64,000 nt of DNA from Sabellastarte sp. h YS-2021 (Eukaryota > Annelida > Polychaeta > Sabellida > Sabellidae). Positions 1 through 11,542 of this stretch are shown here, one piece after another. The position numbers and the translations under genes were made by a program. The DNA lies in the NCBI GenBank assembly GCA_964017235.1, contig OZ024931.1, forward strand, positions 94,273,721-94,337,720. The letters are read 5' to 3'. Every line of letters starts with the position of its first letter. Within the stretch, counting starts at the first letter, position 1. The notes beneath the pieces are model-generated. The model had not been told where the DNA came from. It ran no database searches and saw only the letters and a program-made list of their open reading frames with translations.

Positions 1-600
1 ATACCATTAGCTTTCCTTATATCCAGAGAATACTATGTTCATTTGTGGTCAGGTGTACAGTCCTTATATACAGTTATGGAAATGTCTAGAATGTTTTGGA
101 ACTAACTTGAAGGTAACATCTGTTACCAGAAGTGGAGAGGAAGCTCTAGAAACCAGTTTAAAAGGGTTTCCATAAATCTATTAGTGTAATCACTGAGGTT
201 ATTGAAGCCTAGAGGGACCAGTCTATAAATGGAACAATCTAATAGATTATAATAATTTAATAAACATCAATACCACATAACACACAAAAATCAATAGCTC
301 CATTACCTTATGTTAATGTATACATATAATGCTTAGATTAAGCATTGCACTGGCACAGTTCCTACATATGTAACAGCTAAACATGTTTACTGCATTAAGG
401 GGGTGATTTTATGTACATGTTAATGCAATGAAAATCTTGAACTGATTACATATTGGGAATGATTAGACTGAAATTGAGCATTTTATGAGCATTTTTATAC
501 CAGGTAGCAATGAGAAAGTTTAAATTCACCATAACGCCCATTTTTCAGTTTATCACTTTATCTGCTGCATTTATAGCCACAAAATATTTTGGGAAGTTGC
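1..600. other. Upstream or intronic sequence with no gene found
   Basis: AT-rich sequence ahead of the first detectable carrier exon. I found no carrier signature (Px[D/E]xx[K/R]) for the missing first repeat here, no tRNA and no clear repeat. It is either intron of the SLC25A27-like gene or 5' flank. Confidence 0.5.
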
Positions 601-1351
601 AGGAAAACAGATGGTGTAGGAAGTTGTTACTTGGTAGGGACATTGGTTGGGGGTTGTAGGTGTGCAACATCATGATGTGACCTTGATTTGACCTGTGATC
701 TTGCTGTAGTGACCTTGACCTTATCTCTGAAACTGTAAAGTGTATGAAGTTGATAGGTGGTAGGGACATTGCTTAGGGGCTGTAGGTGTGCAACGTCATG
801 GTGTGATCTTGATTTGACCTTTGACCTTGTTGTAGTGATCATGAGTTTTAAAATCTTATCCAGGCTATTTCTTGGATTCCGAAAGGTGTAGAAGGTTGAC
901 ACTTGATAGGGACATTGATTAGGGAGTGTAGTTGTGCATCATCGTTTGACCTTAACTTTGGCCCTGCTAAAGTGTGTTCACCTGCCATATTTGAGATATA
1001 TTTTTCATATAACAAAGATATATGGATTGCTGCAACTTATTATTATATGTACTTTTAATTGTGCTATATCCATTGACAGCTATTCTCCAATTAATAAAGT
1101 TTACAGCTTCATAATTTTTAGTTTACTGATTAATGCTGTCATCTTGCTATTAAATTGTCTTGTTTTAATACTTTATCTTTACATACACTTTCTTTCTCTT
1201 ATACATTAATTTTCTCTACTTAAAAATTATTTGGACCTTTGTATAACAGACACTGCTCTGAAAGTATCCTGATCTTTGTACTGTTTCACTACTTCTATAT
1301 CTGTTGAAAACTATTTCTTCAGGCTGTGGGGTATGGGCATCTCTGATGCTA
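600..1351 (+). mobile_element. Family A hairpin/array element, copy A1 (5'-truncated)
   Basis: About two array units (GTAGGAAGTTG...GGGACATTGG...GTAGGTGTGCAACGTCATG...TGACCTTGATTTGACC) followed by the family A tail, ending in CTGTGGGGTATGGGCATCTCTGATGC near 1351. The head hairpin seen in A2 and A4 is absent. One perfect AGGTCAAAGGTCA motif (- strand) at 815-827. Confidence 0.75.
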
Positions 1352-1371
1352 TTTTTGTTCCTTTCTTGCCT

Positions 1372-2280
1372 TTCAGGGTCAATTTTATGACCCTAAATCA
1401 ATCACATTTTTACTTATTGCTGGATATATGTTCAATTATTGTAATTAGAGCTTTGGAATGTATTTGGAGGTTATAAGAAAGCATGGCCTGGGATTCCAAA
1501 AAGGCCATCAAATTTTCTCCCCGAGCCCCCCCTTCAAGGCCAAATTGAAAATTAAGGTTGAATTTCTTTTGAAGTGTATATACAAAAATATTGCCTGAAA
1601 TCTTATAAAGCTTAATTGAATTATTCTTCGGGACTATTCAAACCTAGGGAGATGGATTTTTGCCCCTTTCTTGCCTTTCCAGGTAGATTTTATGACCCTA
1701 AATGGGCGAGATTTTCACTGAGAGCTTAATTTCTCCTTAATTATTGCAATTAGAGCTTTGGACTATATTGGGAGGTAATAGGAAACTGGCCTGGGATTCC
1801 AAAGAGCCCATCAAATTTACCCTACAAGCAACAACCCCCCCTCCCCTTCATCCCTGCCAGGTCAAACTGGGGTCATAAATTTGAATTTCTTTTATTTTGC
1901 AGTGTATCTTCAAAAATATTGCCTAAAATTCTGTAAAACTTTATTGAATCATTTTTCAGGACTATTTAAACCTAATGATATACCCTTTGTCAACTTATTG
2001 CCTTTCAAAGTCCGTTTTATCACCCTAAATTGGTCCGATTTTCACTTATTTCTCTTTTATTAATAAATTGAAATTAGAGATTTGGAATGTATTGAGACGT
2101 AATAGGAAACCATGGCCTGGGATTCCAAATATACCATCAAATCTGCCCCCTGAGCCTCCCCTCAAGGTCAAACTGGGGTCATAAAGTTGAATTTCTTGTA
2201 GTTTGCAGTGTATCTTAAAAAAATATTGCCTAAAAACCTGAAAAGCTTTATTGAAATATTCTTCATTCTTCAGCTTCTTA
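1372..2280 (+). repeat. Three diverged tandem units of about 310 bp (M-like core)
   Basis: Units repeat the phrases CTTTGGAATGTATT.GGAGGT, CATGGCCTGGGATTCCAAA, CCCCTCAAGGTCAAACTGGGGTCATAAA and AAAAATATTGCCT at roughly 310-bp spacing. The GGTCAAACTGGGGTCATAAA phrase is also the hallmark of the 158-bp M core at 16.2-17.2 kb, so these are probably older dimers of that core. No protein-coding content. Confidence 0.7.
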
Positions 2281-2892
2281 ACTTTCAATTTTCTTACCCT
2301 TTTGATTTCACATTTTACTAAATTTTATGTGCCTTTTTATACAGCTTGTAGTTATGTATTATTACTGACAACCCCATTCATGTATTTTACAAGCCCTTTA
2401 TATTCACTAGTTTTAACCATTATTCACTTTCTGCTGTGGGATGCTCATGTTTGCCTCAATAAAGAACTTTTTCTAGTAGTTGTTCTTCCAAATTTAAAGG
2501 AAACAAATATACATTTATTTAGAAATAAAAAATTCAAAATTGTAAAACTGTAAGTCAGTTGATATAGATCTAATCACATCGTTGTACAATATTTCACCGC
2601 TCTACTAATATGTTAAATGCATAAAAGGAGGATAAATAGGTTTTGGGTTTACTATTTTAAAATGCACAGTCAACCATTCATATACTTCACATTGTGATGT
2701 CTACAGAGTCTACAAAGTCTGCAGAATTGGATCTTTACATTTTCCTTTTTTCAGTAAAACTACATTTCAGCTTTTAGGGATGCTTTCTTTTTGTTTGCAA
2801 AAACATTTTTCCAGTTACACTGTGTAAATTCTAGATTTCAGTAGAGTTTGAGTTGATGTTGACAAATCAGTTTGTATTTTGATATTTTAAAG

Positions 2893-5800
2893 CACACGAA
2901 GAAGGTATAACCAAGCTGTGGCAAGGGGTTACACCAGCAATCTACAGACATATAGGTATATTGTGCCTTTCTATTTTAAGTGTCTGTTTGATTTAAATAT
3001 GCATTGATTGGCTGACTGGCTTTTATGTGATATTTGTCATTGGTACTAGTGGTAGGAAAATAAGATATATTTATCAGTGGAACACTACTGTCCGTCTTTG
3101 AAAAATATTGTAAGTGGTGTGAGATGTATATTCAGGGAATGTTGGTAATGGTATAAGGAACAGATGATTCTATTATGGTAGTGATCCAGATCACTGTCCA
3201 GGAACTTTTTAAAGGATTTCTTACCAGTGTGGGCTTTGGTGGAGGTATGTCCTCTCCACCTCTCCGAGTGCTCTTTTAGGTAATTTTTTTCTAAAGATTT
3301 GTATTTCCTGTTTTATGACTGTTATCCAGCAGTACTGTAGATTATATATAAGGTATACATGTATTTATTAGATATCATTATTAGTTGTGCAGATATCATC
3401 ATAACTATAGAAGGTTGATATAGTTTAACAATGATCTGAAAAATAAATATTTTCAGTCTACACAGGATGTAGAATGGGCTTCTATGAAGTAATTAGAGAT
3501 GACATATTGGGGAAAAATGCTGATGGCACATTTTCCTTCTGGTAAGTATATGCTACTGGCAAATTATCAGACATAAATCATATTGTGAAATGCTGCATAA
3601 TGTATAAATTAAATTAAATCACATGTCTTTCCTGTCATTTTTACCCCACAGCCCTTAAGGGCTGTCGGGGTATTGTTTTCACCCATGGTGTCCGGATGGG
3701 CGGGCGGGCGGCGGGAAATAGTTTGTCTGGGCTGTATCTCAGAAACCGTAAGGTGTAGGAAGTTCATACTTGGCAGGGACATTGGTTAGGGGGTGTAGGT
3801 GTGCAACGTCATGGTCTGACCTTGATTTGACCTTTGACCTTGCCGTAGTGACCTTGACCTATAAAATCTTGTCCGGGCTGTATCTCGAAAACTGTACGGT
3901 GTAGGAAGTTGATACTTGGTAGGGACATTGGTTAGGGGGTGTAGGTGTGCAACATCATGGTCTGACCTTGATTTGACCTTTGACCTTGCCGTAGTGACCT
4001 TGACCTATAAAATCTTGTCTGGGCTATATCTCGAAAACTGTATAGTGTAGGAAGTTGATACTTGGTAGGGACATTGGTTAGGGGGTGTAGGTGTGCAATG
4101 TCATGGTCTGACCTTGATTTGACCTTTGACCTTGCCGTAGTGACTTTGACCTATAAAATCTTTTTTTTTTTTTTTTTTTATATTGTTTTTTCCAACATAC
4201 AAATACATATATAATAAACAAAAAACAGAAATGCACAGAATATACCAGCCATATACTGAACCAAGTGAACATATCTAGCACAGTTTATTTTGTGACTTAA
4301 CTGTTGGTCAAATTCAATTCTGTCAATATAAAAAGATGAAGTCGCACCACTTTGGACTAAATTTATCTTTCTCAAACTTAACTTTTTGGTAGGGACATTG
4401 GTTAGGGGGTGTAGGTGTGCAACGTCATGGTCTGACCTTGATTTGACCTTTGACCTTGCCGTAGTGACTTTGACCTATAAAATCTTGTCCGGGCTATATC
4501 TCGGAAACCGTGAGGTGTAGGAAGTTGATAGATGGTAGGAACATTGGTTAGGAGTTGTAGGTGTGCAACATCATGGTCTGACCTTGATTTGACCTTGCCG
4601 TAGTGACCTTGACCTATAAAACCTTGCCCGGGCTATATCTCAGCAACTGTAAGGTGTAGGAAGTTGATACTTGGTAGGGACATTGGTTAGGGGGTGTAGA
4701 TGTGCAACGTCATAGTGTGACCTTGATTTGACCTTTGCCGTAGTGACCTTGACCTATAAGATCTTGTCCGGGCTATATTTCGGAAACTGTAAGGTGTAGG
4801 AAGCTGATACTTGGTGAAGACATTGGTTGGGGGTAGTAGGTGTGCAAACATCATGGTGTCACCCTGATTTGACCTTTTTTTGTAGTGAACTTGACCTATA
4901 AAACCTGGTCCGGGCTATATCTTGGAAACCGTAAGGTGTAGGAAGTTGATACTTGGTAGGGACATTGGTTAGGGGGTGTAGGTGTGCTACGTTATAGTGT
5001 GACCTTGATTTGACCTTTGGCCTTGCTGTAGTGACCTTGACCTATAAAATCTTGTCCAGACTATATCTCAGAGACTGTAAGGTGTAGGAAATTTATACTT
5101 GGAAGGGACATTGGTTGAGGGTTTTAGGTGTGCCATGTCATGGTGTGACACTGATTGACCTTTGACCTTGCTGTATTGACCTTTAAAATCTTGTTGCACC
5201 TTTGGGTCTGTCTGTTGATGCAGATTAAGCACTGTTAAAGTCATATTAGAATTCATTAAGAATTTCCTTTTGCAAGTTCCCATTGTAACAGATGGAATTT
5301 CATCAAGTGAGCCACAGGCTTTTCTCCAACACCACACATAAGCATTCATTGAATGTATTGCCACTTCTGTATGCATGGGTAATATTCAAAACATCCAAAC
5401 CATAATTCGGCCATTTTTGGTTTACTGATAAGTGCTGTCATTTTATTATTGAATTGTTTTGTTTTAATACTTCATCTTTACATACATTTCTTTTCCTTAG
5501 ATATTATTTTCTCTACTTAAGCATTATTTGGACCTTAATATAACTGACACTGCTCTGAAAGTATCTTGAACTTTGTACTGTTATACTACTTTTATATCTC
5601 ATGGTGTTGAAAAATATTTCCCCAGACTGTGGGGTACGGGCATCTCTGATGCTATTTTCTCCCACTGCCCTGCCATGCAGGGAATTCCTATTTTATTGCA
5701 TGTATATTCACTTGTCTGTTTGGACCTGTGACTGTCATTTCCCCATCCCTAGATATGCTCTAGCCATGGATGTTTGTTCTCTTGTTTTATGAACTATTTG

Positions 5801-8800
5801 TATGTTTGTTTTGCAGGAAGGCTGTGATAGGAGGGCTGAGTGCTGGAGCACTGGCACAGTTCATTGCTAGTCCAACTGATCTAGTCAAAGTACAAATGCA
5901 GATGGAGGGCAGGAGAAGACTGGAAGGCAAAAAGCCCAGGTAAGTATTTGTATAGAAAGGGACAGGATACAACTTCATTTAAGGAGCCACTTCTCAGACA
6001 TACAAACATTGTAAGTACATGTCTATGCCTGACATATTGTTTGTTAACCAATTTACCACTTAGCAGCCACAGTAGATTCATCACCATGCCATGATATTTG
6101 CCATTTTGGCTGTTTTAATGCAAATCTCTCTGATGTAAAAAATAATTTTATCGAAATGCATAAAAAGGGATTCTTCAGACAAAGAAAAACAAATCTTTGA
6201 TACATTTTCATAAGCTTATTTTAAATATTTAAGTATGTTGTTATAGATTAAAAAGAATTGATAAATTAGAATATCATGAACATTTTTTCTTCAGTAGGTT
6301 TGACTTTCTGTTTTTGAAATTACAAACACATACAAAAATTACCAGAAACACAAAAGGTAAAGATAAAAAAATGCTATTTCCTATAACTGTTAATAATAAA
6401 TACTAAACTTTTTTTTGTCAGTAAAATTTAACTAAAAATTTCATGTACACACTGGCAATTAACAGTAGCTTCTAGACATGTAATGTGATATAACAGAATA
6501 GTATGGTGACATCACAACCCTTCAAAATACACTTGTATATTAGGTGACACAATGTACATCATAAAAGCGATAGGCAGTTCAGAAGCCTTTAAAAAAATGT
6601 TATACACAGAACCACAAAACCATAAATACTGTTAGTTTTTGCCGGACCATATTGGGCATATAGAAGACCAAGTAGAACAATACCTGACGGTTGTGATCTG
6701 GCAGTTAGGCTGCTAAAGGGTTAGGTACATGCATAAAACAAGAAGATATATTTCAGTGTCAAATGTAAGAGATTTAAGTTTATATCAGTGTCACCTGAAC
6801 TAACAGCAGACGAATAAACTCCTCATTAAGCTTTAACAAGATGAACAACATTTGAGTGAGAAAAAGATGTGTTAATCAAATGAATTGAGAGCCCTTTAGG
6901 CCCAGTGGGCTAGCAATTTTCAACCTTAAGAAAAAACAGTCACTTGATTCTCCTCTTTCAGATCATTACAGATTGTGTATGTCTCGTAACTATGCGTGGG
7001 TTGTTATAGCAATGTGTCAAGTTTAATATCTATATTGAATGCCTAACTTTGCAAAATGTGTTTTTGTCATGATGGTGAGTAATTTATGATTAGCATGCTG
7101 TTCACCTGTGATGGACTTTGTTTGTCAGAGTGAAGAACACCTGGCATGCATTCAGGAAGATTGTGTCCCAGGGAGGTGTGCGGGGCTTGTGGAAGGGATG
7201 GGTGCCCAATGTACAGAGGGCAGCACTCGTTAACATGGGAGGTCTGGACACTTGCATTATTACCTGTACACAGTCTGTACATTCTCTGTATTTTATTACA
7301 CTATCTACACATACACTCTGTGTTTGTATGTAAACTGTTCTCAGTCTTTACACTCCCTGTACTCTGGCCAACTTTTGTCCAGTTTCTGTACACATACTTT
7401 GTGTTGACTATGTAGAATGTTCTTAGTCTGTACACCATCTGTACACCCTCTGCAGTGTGACCACTCTTTGTACATTATCTGTTCCCAAATTATTAATTGT
7501 ATGTAGAGTGTTCTAAGTCTGTACATAGTACATCGTATCAGAAAAGGTATTCAAGGAGAAAAGTCAATTTTTTTTTCATCATTTGAAGTAATGAAAGAAA
7601 TAATCATCTTCCTTAATTTTGGAAAAAAAATAATTAAACAGTAGAAGCTCACTTTTCTTTGCTGTTCAGTAATGACTGGTTATTGTTTATAGTGAAGTGA
7701 CTTCAGTGATATCCTGTGTGAGGCACTCCCATAATAAAAGGTTGACATTTTGTCAGTGTTAAGTGGCTCAGCATCATTGATCCCTTGATCCCGTGGTTGA
7801 AAAAGGTCTTAGAAGTTTAATCATATTTGTAACACATAATGCACCTACATTTTAAACAACTTGATGTTTTCGCTTTTCTGGAAGTCTGCAATTTCTTTAA
7901 TGTTTTTTTTTTAGATTTGACAACATATGACACAGCTAAGCACAAGATTTTGTATCACACCTCACTCCAGGATGATTCACTGACACATGCACTAGCAAGG
8001 TAACGTCTGTGATATGTCAGAAAACTGATATGTTTGCACTTCTGCTTACATGTTAAATTTCTCTCATGACTACATATGGATTATTGTTATATTTTGTCCA
8101 AATATGGAAACCATCTGTTAAATGGAAGGCCTAACTTTGTGAAGTGTAAAATATTTTGTGCCATTATGGAGAACACTGTTTGACTAGCATGCATCAGTGA
8201 TGGTTTTGTAGAAAAGTCAGAAAACTGATATGTTATAACTTGGAGATTAGATGAGCATCTTTGTGCAGCCAGTTATAGAGCTAGTGCTTGCATACACAGT
8301 CTGCTTTGTTTGGCAAAACATAAGTCCTATTACTACTTGCTTCCTACACAGCCACTCTGTCCAAGATGTCTTCAGAATCCTAAAACTCTTTGAAAATTCC
8401 AAATATTATTATGCCCCTGTAAATTTGCTTACTTTTAAAAATTTTCTCAGAAAACTTTATGGACAGTTAGGTGAGAATAACAATATTTATGGTTATGGAA
8501 GGGATGTATATGTCTGTATACGTGTTTGTTACAGTGGATGCTCAGGGTTTGTGTCTGCAGTATTGGGGACACCTGCTGATGTGGTGAAGACTCGCTTTAT
8601 GAACCAACCATTGGACAACCAGGGCAGGTACTGATACAGTCAATCTTCACACCCCTCACTTGTATAGCCTTTGATTAAGCACCCCATGAAGTCGGTTCTC
8701 ATTTGGATTTAAATGCAATTTTAAACCAATCTTAAAGTATATAGGCTACTCAAGACCACACTATTCTTTGCACAAAATTTTGAAAATTTGTTAGCAGATT

Positions 8801-10785
8801 ATTGCAACCTTAATTTGACCTTGATGGGAGGGTCAAAGGTCAAGTGTGAACCCAGAAAAGATTTGGTTGAGCAACGAGTCTGAAACTTTACTTTGTTATA
8901 TTTCACAAAAGTAGTTGAACAATACCTTTGAAGGAAATTGCGTAGCTGCAATACTTTTGAAGATATCATGCATTTACTTATTATGCTAACTGCTGAAAAA
9001 TCGGAAAGTGGCTGTGACTCACTCAGCTATTGCGATAGTCATTCCAAACAATTACCATCTCTTAAGCTAAAGAGAAAGTATCTGGACAGTCTATTTCATG
9101 AAAATACTATAAATTTGCAAGTTTTCAAGGTGTATGCAATTTACTCAACTATGACATAGTAAAACTTTCGATTACTCACTTATATATTGAGCAACAAGTT
9201 TGAAACTTCAACATGTTATAATTTTCATCAAAAAGTAGATGAACAACACCTTAAACAGAAATTGCGGAGCTGCAGTACTTTGAAGATACAAGGCATTTAC
9301 TCATTAAGTAACTGCTGAAAAGTGTGAAAGTAGTAGGAGACAGACTTCCAAACTTCTAACCATGTTGTAGCTATGGAAAAAGTAGCTGAAAAATGTATTT
9401 CACTTTTCAAATTATAAGTGATTTACTGATTATGGAAGGTACTGAAAAGTCATCAAGTAGCTAGTACTCACTTATCTATTGGGATAAACTCCCAAGTTAC
9501 TCACCAAGTTAGAAACTATGGAAAAAGTAGCTGAACAACATATTTTAAGAAAATGCTCTAAATGCTATACCTTTCAAGTTATAAGTGATTTTGTGCATGA
9601 TTTCATGAATTTTAATGCATTAAAATTACTTTAAGAAAGATCCAGGCTTGATATACAAGGGAATCTAATTGTGGCCTAGTATATGTAAGCAAGATAAAAG
9701 ACAAATCCCTGCAATAGTGAATGAGAAAATTGTGATAAAGTGTTGAAATTTTCACACTTTGGGTGGGGTATTTTACTTACAATGGCTTCGGGTAACAGGC
9801 AAACAAACAGATCTGTCTCTGGACCTTGTACTTTTGAAGGAGAAGTGGATTATGTGGACACATACAAATACATGGACACCATTTAGTGATGTCATATAGG
9901 GATGGGTTGGTATGAAAAATATGTACATCAGGAGGTCGCCAATGCAAAACCATACTGATTCCGGGAGTCTGCGTTTTAGTACATCCCAAACAAACATGGA
10001 CGTTTCCTCTTCACAACATGCACAAAATATGAGATAAAAGCTGAGAATTTCTTCAGATTTCTTGTTTGTTTCCAATATTTGAAGTTTTCCTTCAATAATA
10101 TGGGCTGACAAGTGAGATTGAGGTTATAAATTGTCGTAATATAAAACATGGCCACTCTGCTCAACATAATCACAAGTACTGTATAAAGTCTGCAAATGCA
10201 TGAAAATTAGGGATAAAACCTTACAATTTCTTCAGATTTCGGGTATGTTTCAAATATTTTACCTCTTCCTTCCATTATATATGCTGACCAGCGAAGTGGC
10301 GGTTGTAAAATCTCATCATGGTATTTCAGTAAAATGCTCTCGAAACTGAGATACTGACTGAAAAGTCAGCTGACACAAAAAGAGATAGGTGTTAATTTTG
10401 AAAGAGGAAAAGCTATATTAACCACAATATGTTGTCTTTTAATAGGGGCAAGCTGTACACGTCTTCTATTGATTGTCTGACAAAAACTGTGAAGTTAGAA
10501 GGATTCTGGGCTTTGTACAAAGGTTTCATTCCCATATGGAGTCGGATGGTAAGTTTTGCACAAACAAGTAAATTATGTTGTAATTTACTAACGATAATAA
10601 AATAGAAAACTCTAATAGAGGTTGCATGTATCTTGAGTTGTACACTATTTTGTTACCTCCTCCATATTATAATAGTAATGTGGCTAATCTCTCCACATAC
10701 TTCTGTGTTACAGGCTCCCTGGTCTCTCACATTCTGGCTGTCCTATGAGCAGATACGGAAGTACTCGGGAACAAAGTCCTTCTGA
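2893..10785 (+). CDS. SLC25A27: Mitochondrial uncoupling protein 4-like carrier (partial, 3' eight exons)
   Basis: Mitochondrial inner-membrane carrier of the SLC25 family, best matched to UCP4. Exons: 2893-2955, 3457-3541, 5817-5939, 7129-7241, 7915-7999, 8535-8627, 10446-10548, 10714-10785 (TGA 10783-10785). All introns are GT-AG and the frame stays open through all junctions, giving 244 residues. Visible carrier signatures: [10 protein letters not shown] (repeat 2) and [13 protein letters not shown] (repeat 3), plus the paired motifs [26 protein letters not shown] and [12 protein letters not shown]. The text around [15 protein letters not shown] and [19 protein letters not shown] is UCP4-like rather than UCP1-3 or UCP5-like, from family knowledge. 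The first transmembrane pair (about 85 residues in the human protein) is missing, so one or more 5' exons lie before the window or were missed. Intron 2 (3542-5816) holds a family A repeat element; intron 6 holds P-type arrays. Confident in family, fairly confident in UCP4. Confidence 0.93.
3828..5168 (-). promoter_or_regulatory. Cluster of DR1 nuclear-receptor-type motifs in A2 array
   Basis: Perfect AGGTCAAAGGTCA (read on the - strand) at 3828-3840, 3974-3986, 4120-4132, 4444-4456 and 5156-5168. TCAAGGTCA-type half-sites occur in the same units. DR1 is the HNF4/RXR/COUP-TF class element and TCAAGGTCA the ERR/NR5A class (established knowledge). Activity in this intron is untested inference. 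Confidence 0.5.
4161..4386 (-). mobile_element. Retro-inserted fragment with poly-A end inside A2
   Basis: Interrupts one array unit of A2. On the - strand the insert ends in a run of about 19 A (T at 4161-4179 on +), as expected for a poly-A-tailed retroposed transcript or SINE/LINE 3' end. The target unit lost about 50 bp at the junction, and no clear target duplication is visible. Source not recognised. Confidence 0.55.
5940..7128 (+). other. SLC25A27 intron without recognised elements
   Basis: AT-rich intron sequence between exons ending 5939 and starting 7129. I see no array, hairpin or coding signal here. Confidence 0.5.
7250..7530 (+). repeat. Degenerate tandem repeat based on CTGTACA
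   Basis: Repeated phrases CAGTCTGTACA, TCTCTGTA, CACTCTGTGTTTGTATGTA and TTCT.AGTCTGTACA recur with irregular spacing just 3' of the exon ending at 7241. Too degenerate to set a period. Confidence 0.5.
8830..8842 (+). promoter_or_regulatory. Isolated DR1-like motif GGGTCAAAGGTCA
   Basis: One mismatch from AGGTCAAAGGTCA and outside family A, in the intron between carrier exons 8535-8627 and 10446-10548, next to TTTGACCTTG at 8815-8824. Possible nuclear-receptor site; function is inference. Confidence 0.35.
8870..9600 (-). repeat. Diverged P-core array (about 4-5 units)
   Basis: Units with GTCTGAAACTT.A, AAAAGTAG.TGAACAA, GCTGCAATACTTT.GAAGATA and CATTTACT.ATTA match the P core that is well preserved at 61.0-62.6 kb. 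Located in a carrier intron. The longest ORF across it is a by-product. Confidence 0.65.
9600..9840 (-). repeat. G-block repeat, inverted partner of 23.7-24.0 kb
   Basis: GGCCTAGTATATGTAAGCAA..., ATCCCTGCAATAGTGAATGAGA and AAAGTGTTGAAATTTTCACA are found in reverse complement at about 23843-23958. The neighbouring 9769-9840 stretch also matches 23720-23840. This is a shared element end, about 14 kb apart in opposite orientation. Confidence 0.75.
9980..10330. repeat. Two tandem units of about 190 bp
   Basis: The phrases GAGATAAAAGCTGAGAATTTCTTCAGATTTCTTGT and GGATAAAACCTTACAATTTCTTCAGATTTCGGGT head two similar units that continue with TTTCAATATTT, TTCCTTC.ATAATAT and GCTGAC.AG.GA. A TCAGCTGAC motif follows at about 10364, as in other G-blocks (34.0 and 42.8 kb). 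Confidence 0.6.
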
Positions 10786-11460
10786 CAGACAGCTGTGTGG
10801 ATGTGAACATTGCTCAATATGCAGCAGCCCCTGTGTTCTCAATGCATTAACTGCCTCATGAGGAACCTTTGTGCTGCAGGGTTATGGTGCTGGGAGTGTA
10901 TGTCTTAAATTAGTGATTTATGTGTGTTTATCTAGTGATTTGAAGTGTTTTATTTTTAGCTGTCAAGTGTGTGTGGCTTAATTAAGCTGAAAGCTAGTTT
11001 TGGGCCTGGGTTTCTTGCCAGTTACACTGACACCATCGCATTGGGATCTTCCAATATCTGATTTGGCATGAACAATATAGAAATGATTTTTGGTGTGTAT
11101 CTTTTTCACTTTGGGAAATCAATATCTTTATTTTCATTATTTGACCATTTTTCAAGTTTACGTGATCCAGAAAACTGTTATTTTATCTTACACTTATTAC
11201 TACTTTTTCTCAGATTGTATTCAAGATGAGTCTTCCACATTTCCATTTGTATAAAATGTCTTTTATTTTACCATACTGATAAATGTCATGCCTCAGAAAT
11301 GGTGAGAACTTGAGCGGTGTTACCCCTTTTATCTTTCTCTCTATAGAGGGTACTCGAAAGAGTGCTGCTTGTTAAGAGCAAGTGCAATTACCGGTTGCTT
11401 TCAAGTTACAACAGGAAAACACAAAGTTTTACTTAACCAATTTATTTAACAAATAAAATA
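10786..11460 (+). other. Probable 3' UTR of the SLC25A27-like gene
   Basis: Non-repetitive sequence right after the TGA. The first clear AATAAA on the + strand that I see is at 11452-11457, a candidate poly(A) signal. No cleavage site can be fixed without transcripts. Confidence 0.45.
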
Positions 11461-11501
11461 ATATTTACAGTCAACTGAGATACAGAAGGGGTCGGGGTCA
11501 G

Positions 11502-11542
11502 GTGTGTGTGTGTGGGGGGGGGGGGGGGGGGGGGGGGGGGGG
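11502..11542 (+). repeat. (GT)n followed by 29 consecutive G
   Basis: GTGTGTGTGTGT runs into an uninterrupted G tract at 11514-11542. Candidate G-quadruplex and a likely slippage site; its exact length may be an assembly estimate. Confidence 0.9.

Larger units (their letters stand above)
3643..5655 (+). mobile_element. Family A element, copy A2, full length, in SLC25A27 intron
   Basis: Best-preserved copy. Head hairpin at 3643-3671 with perfect palindrome ACAGCCCTTAAGGGCTGT flanked by CCCC/GGGG arms, then TTGTTTTCACCCATGGTGTCCGG and a GGCGGGCGGGCGGCGGG run, then about nine array units of about 145 bp, then a unique 3' region (5390-5610) and a tail with CCCCAGACTGTGGGG and the small hairpin GCATC-TCT-GATGC at about 5640-5652. 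The flanks on both sides are T-rich (ATTTT). Non-coding. It lies wholly inside the intron 3542-5816. Architecture recalls pearl/HINE-type rolling-circle derivatives of bivalves, which is inference. Confidence 0.85.

Noticed and set aside
934..1209. Hydrophobic 91-codon ORF as a membrane protein
   Set aside because: It lies in the 3' unique region of element A1; the same region recurs without an ORF in A2, A4 and A5.
4078..4375. Small - strand ORFs in element A2 (hydrophobic, 65-67 codons)
   Set aside because: They span the poly-A insert and array units; no conserved features.
8251..8634. 127-codon ORF read as an uninterrupted exon
   Set aside because: Only 8535-8627 is coding; the acceptor ACAG at 8531-8534 and donor at 8628 fit the carrier frame, and the upstream codons have no carrier similarity.
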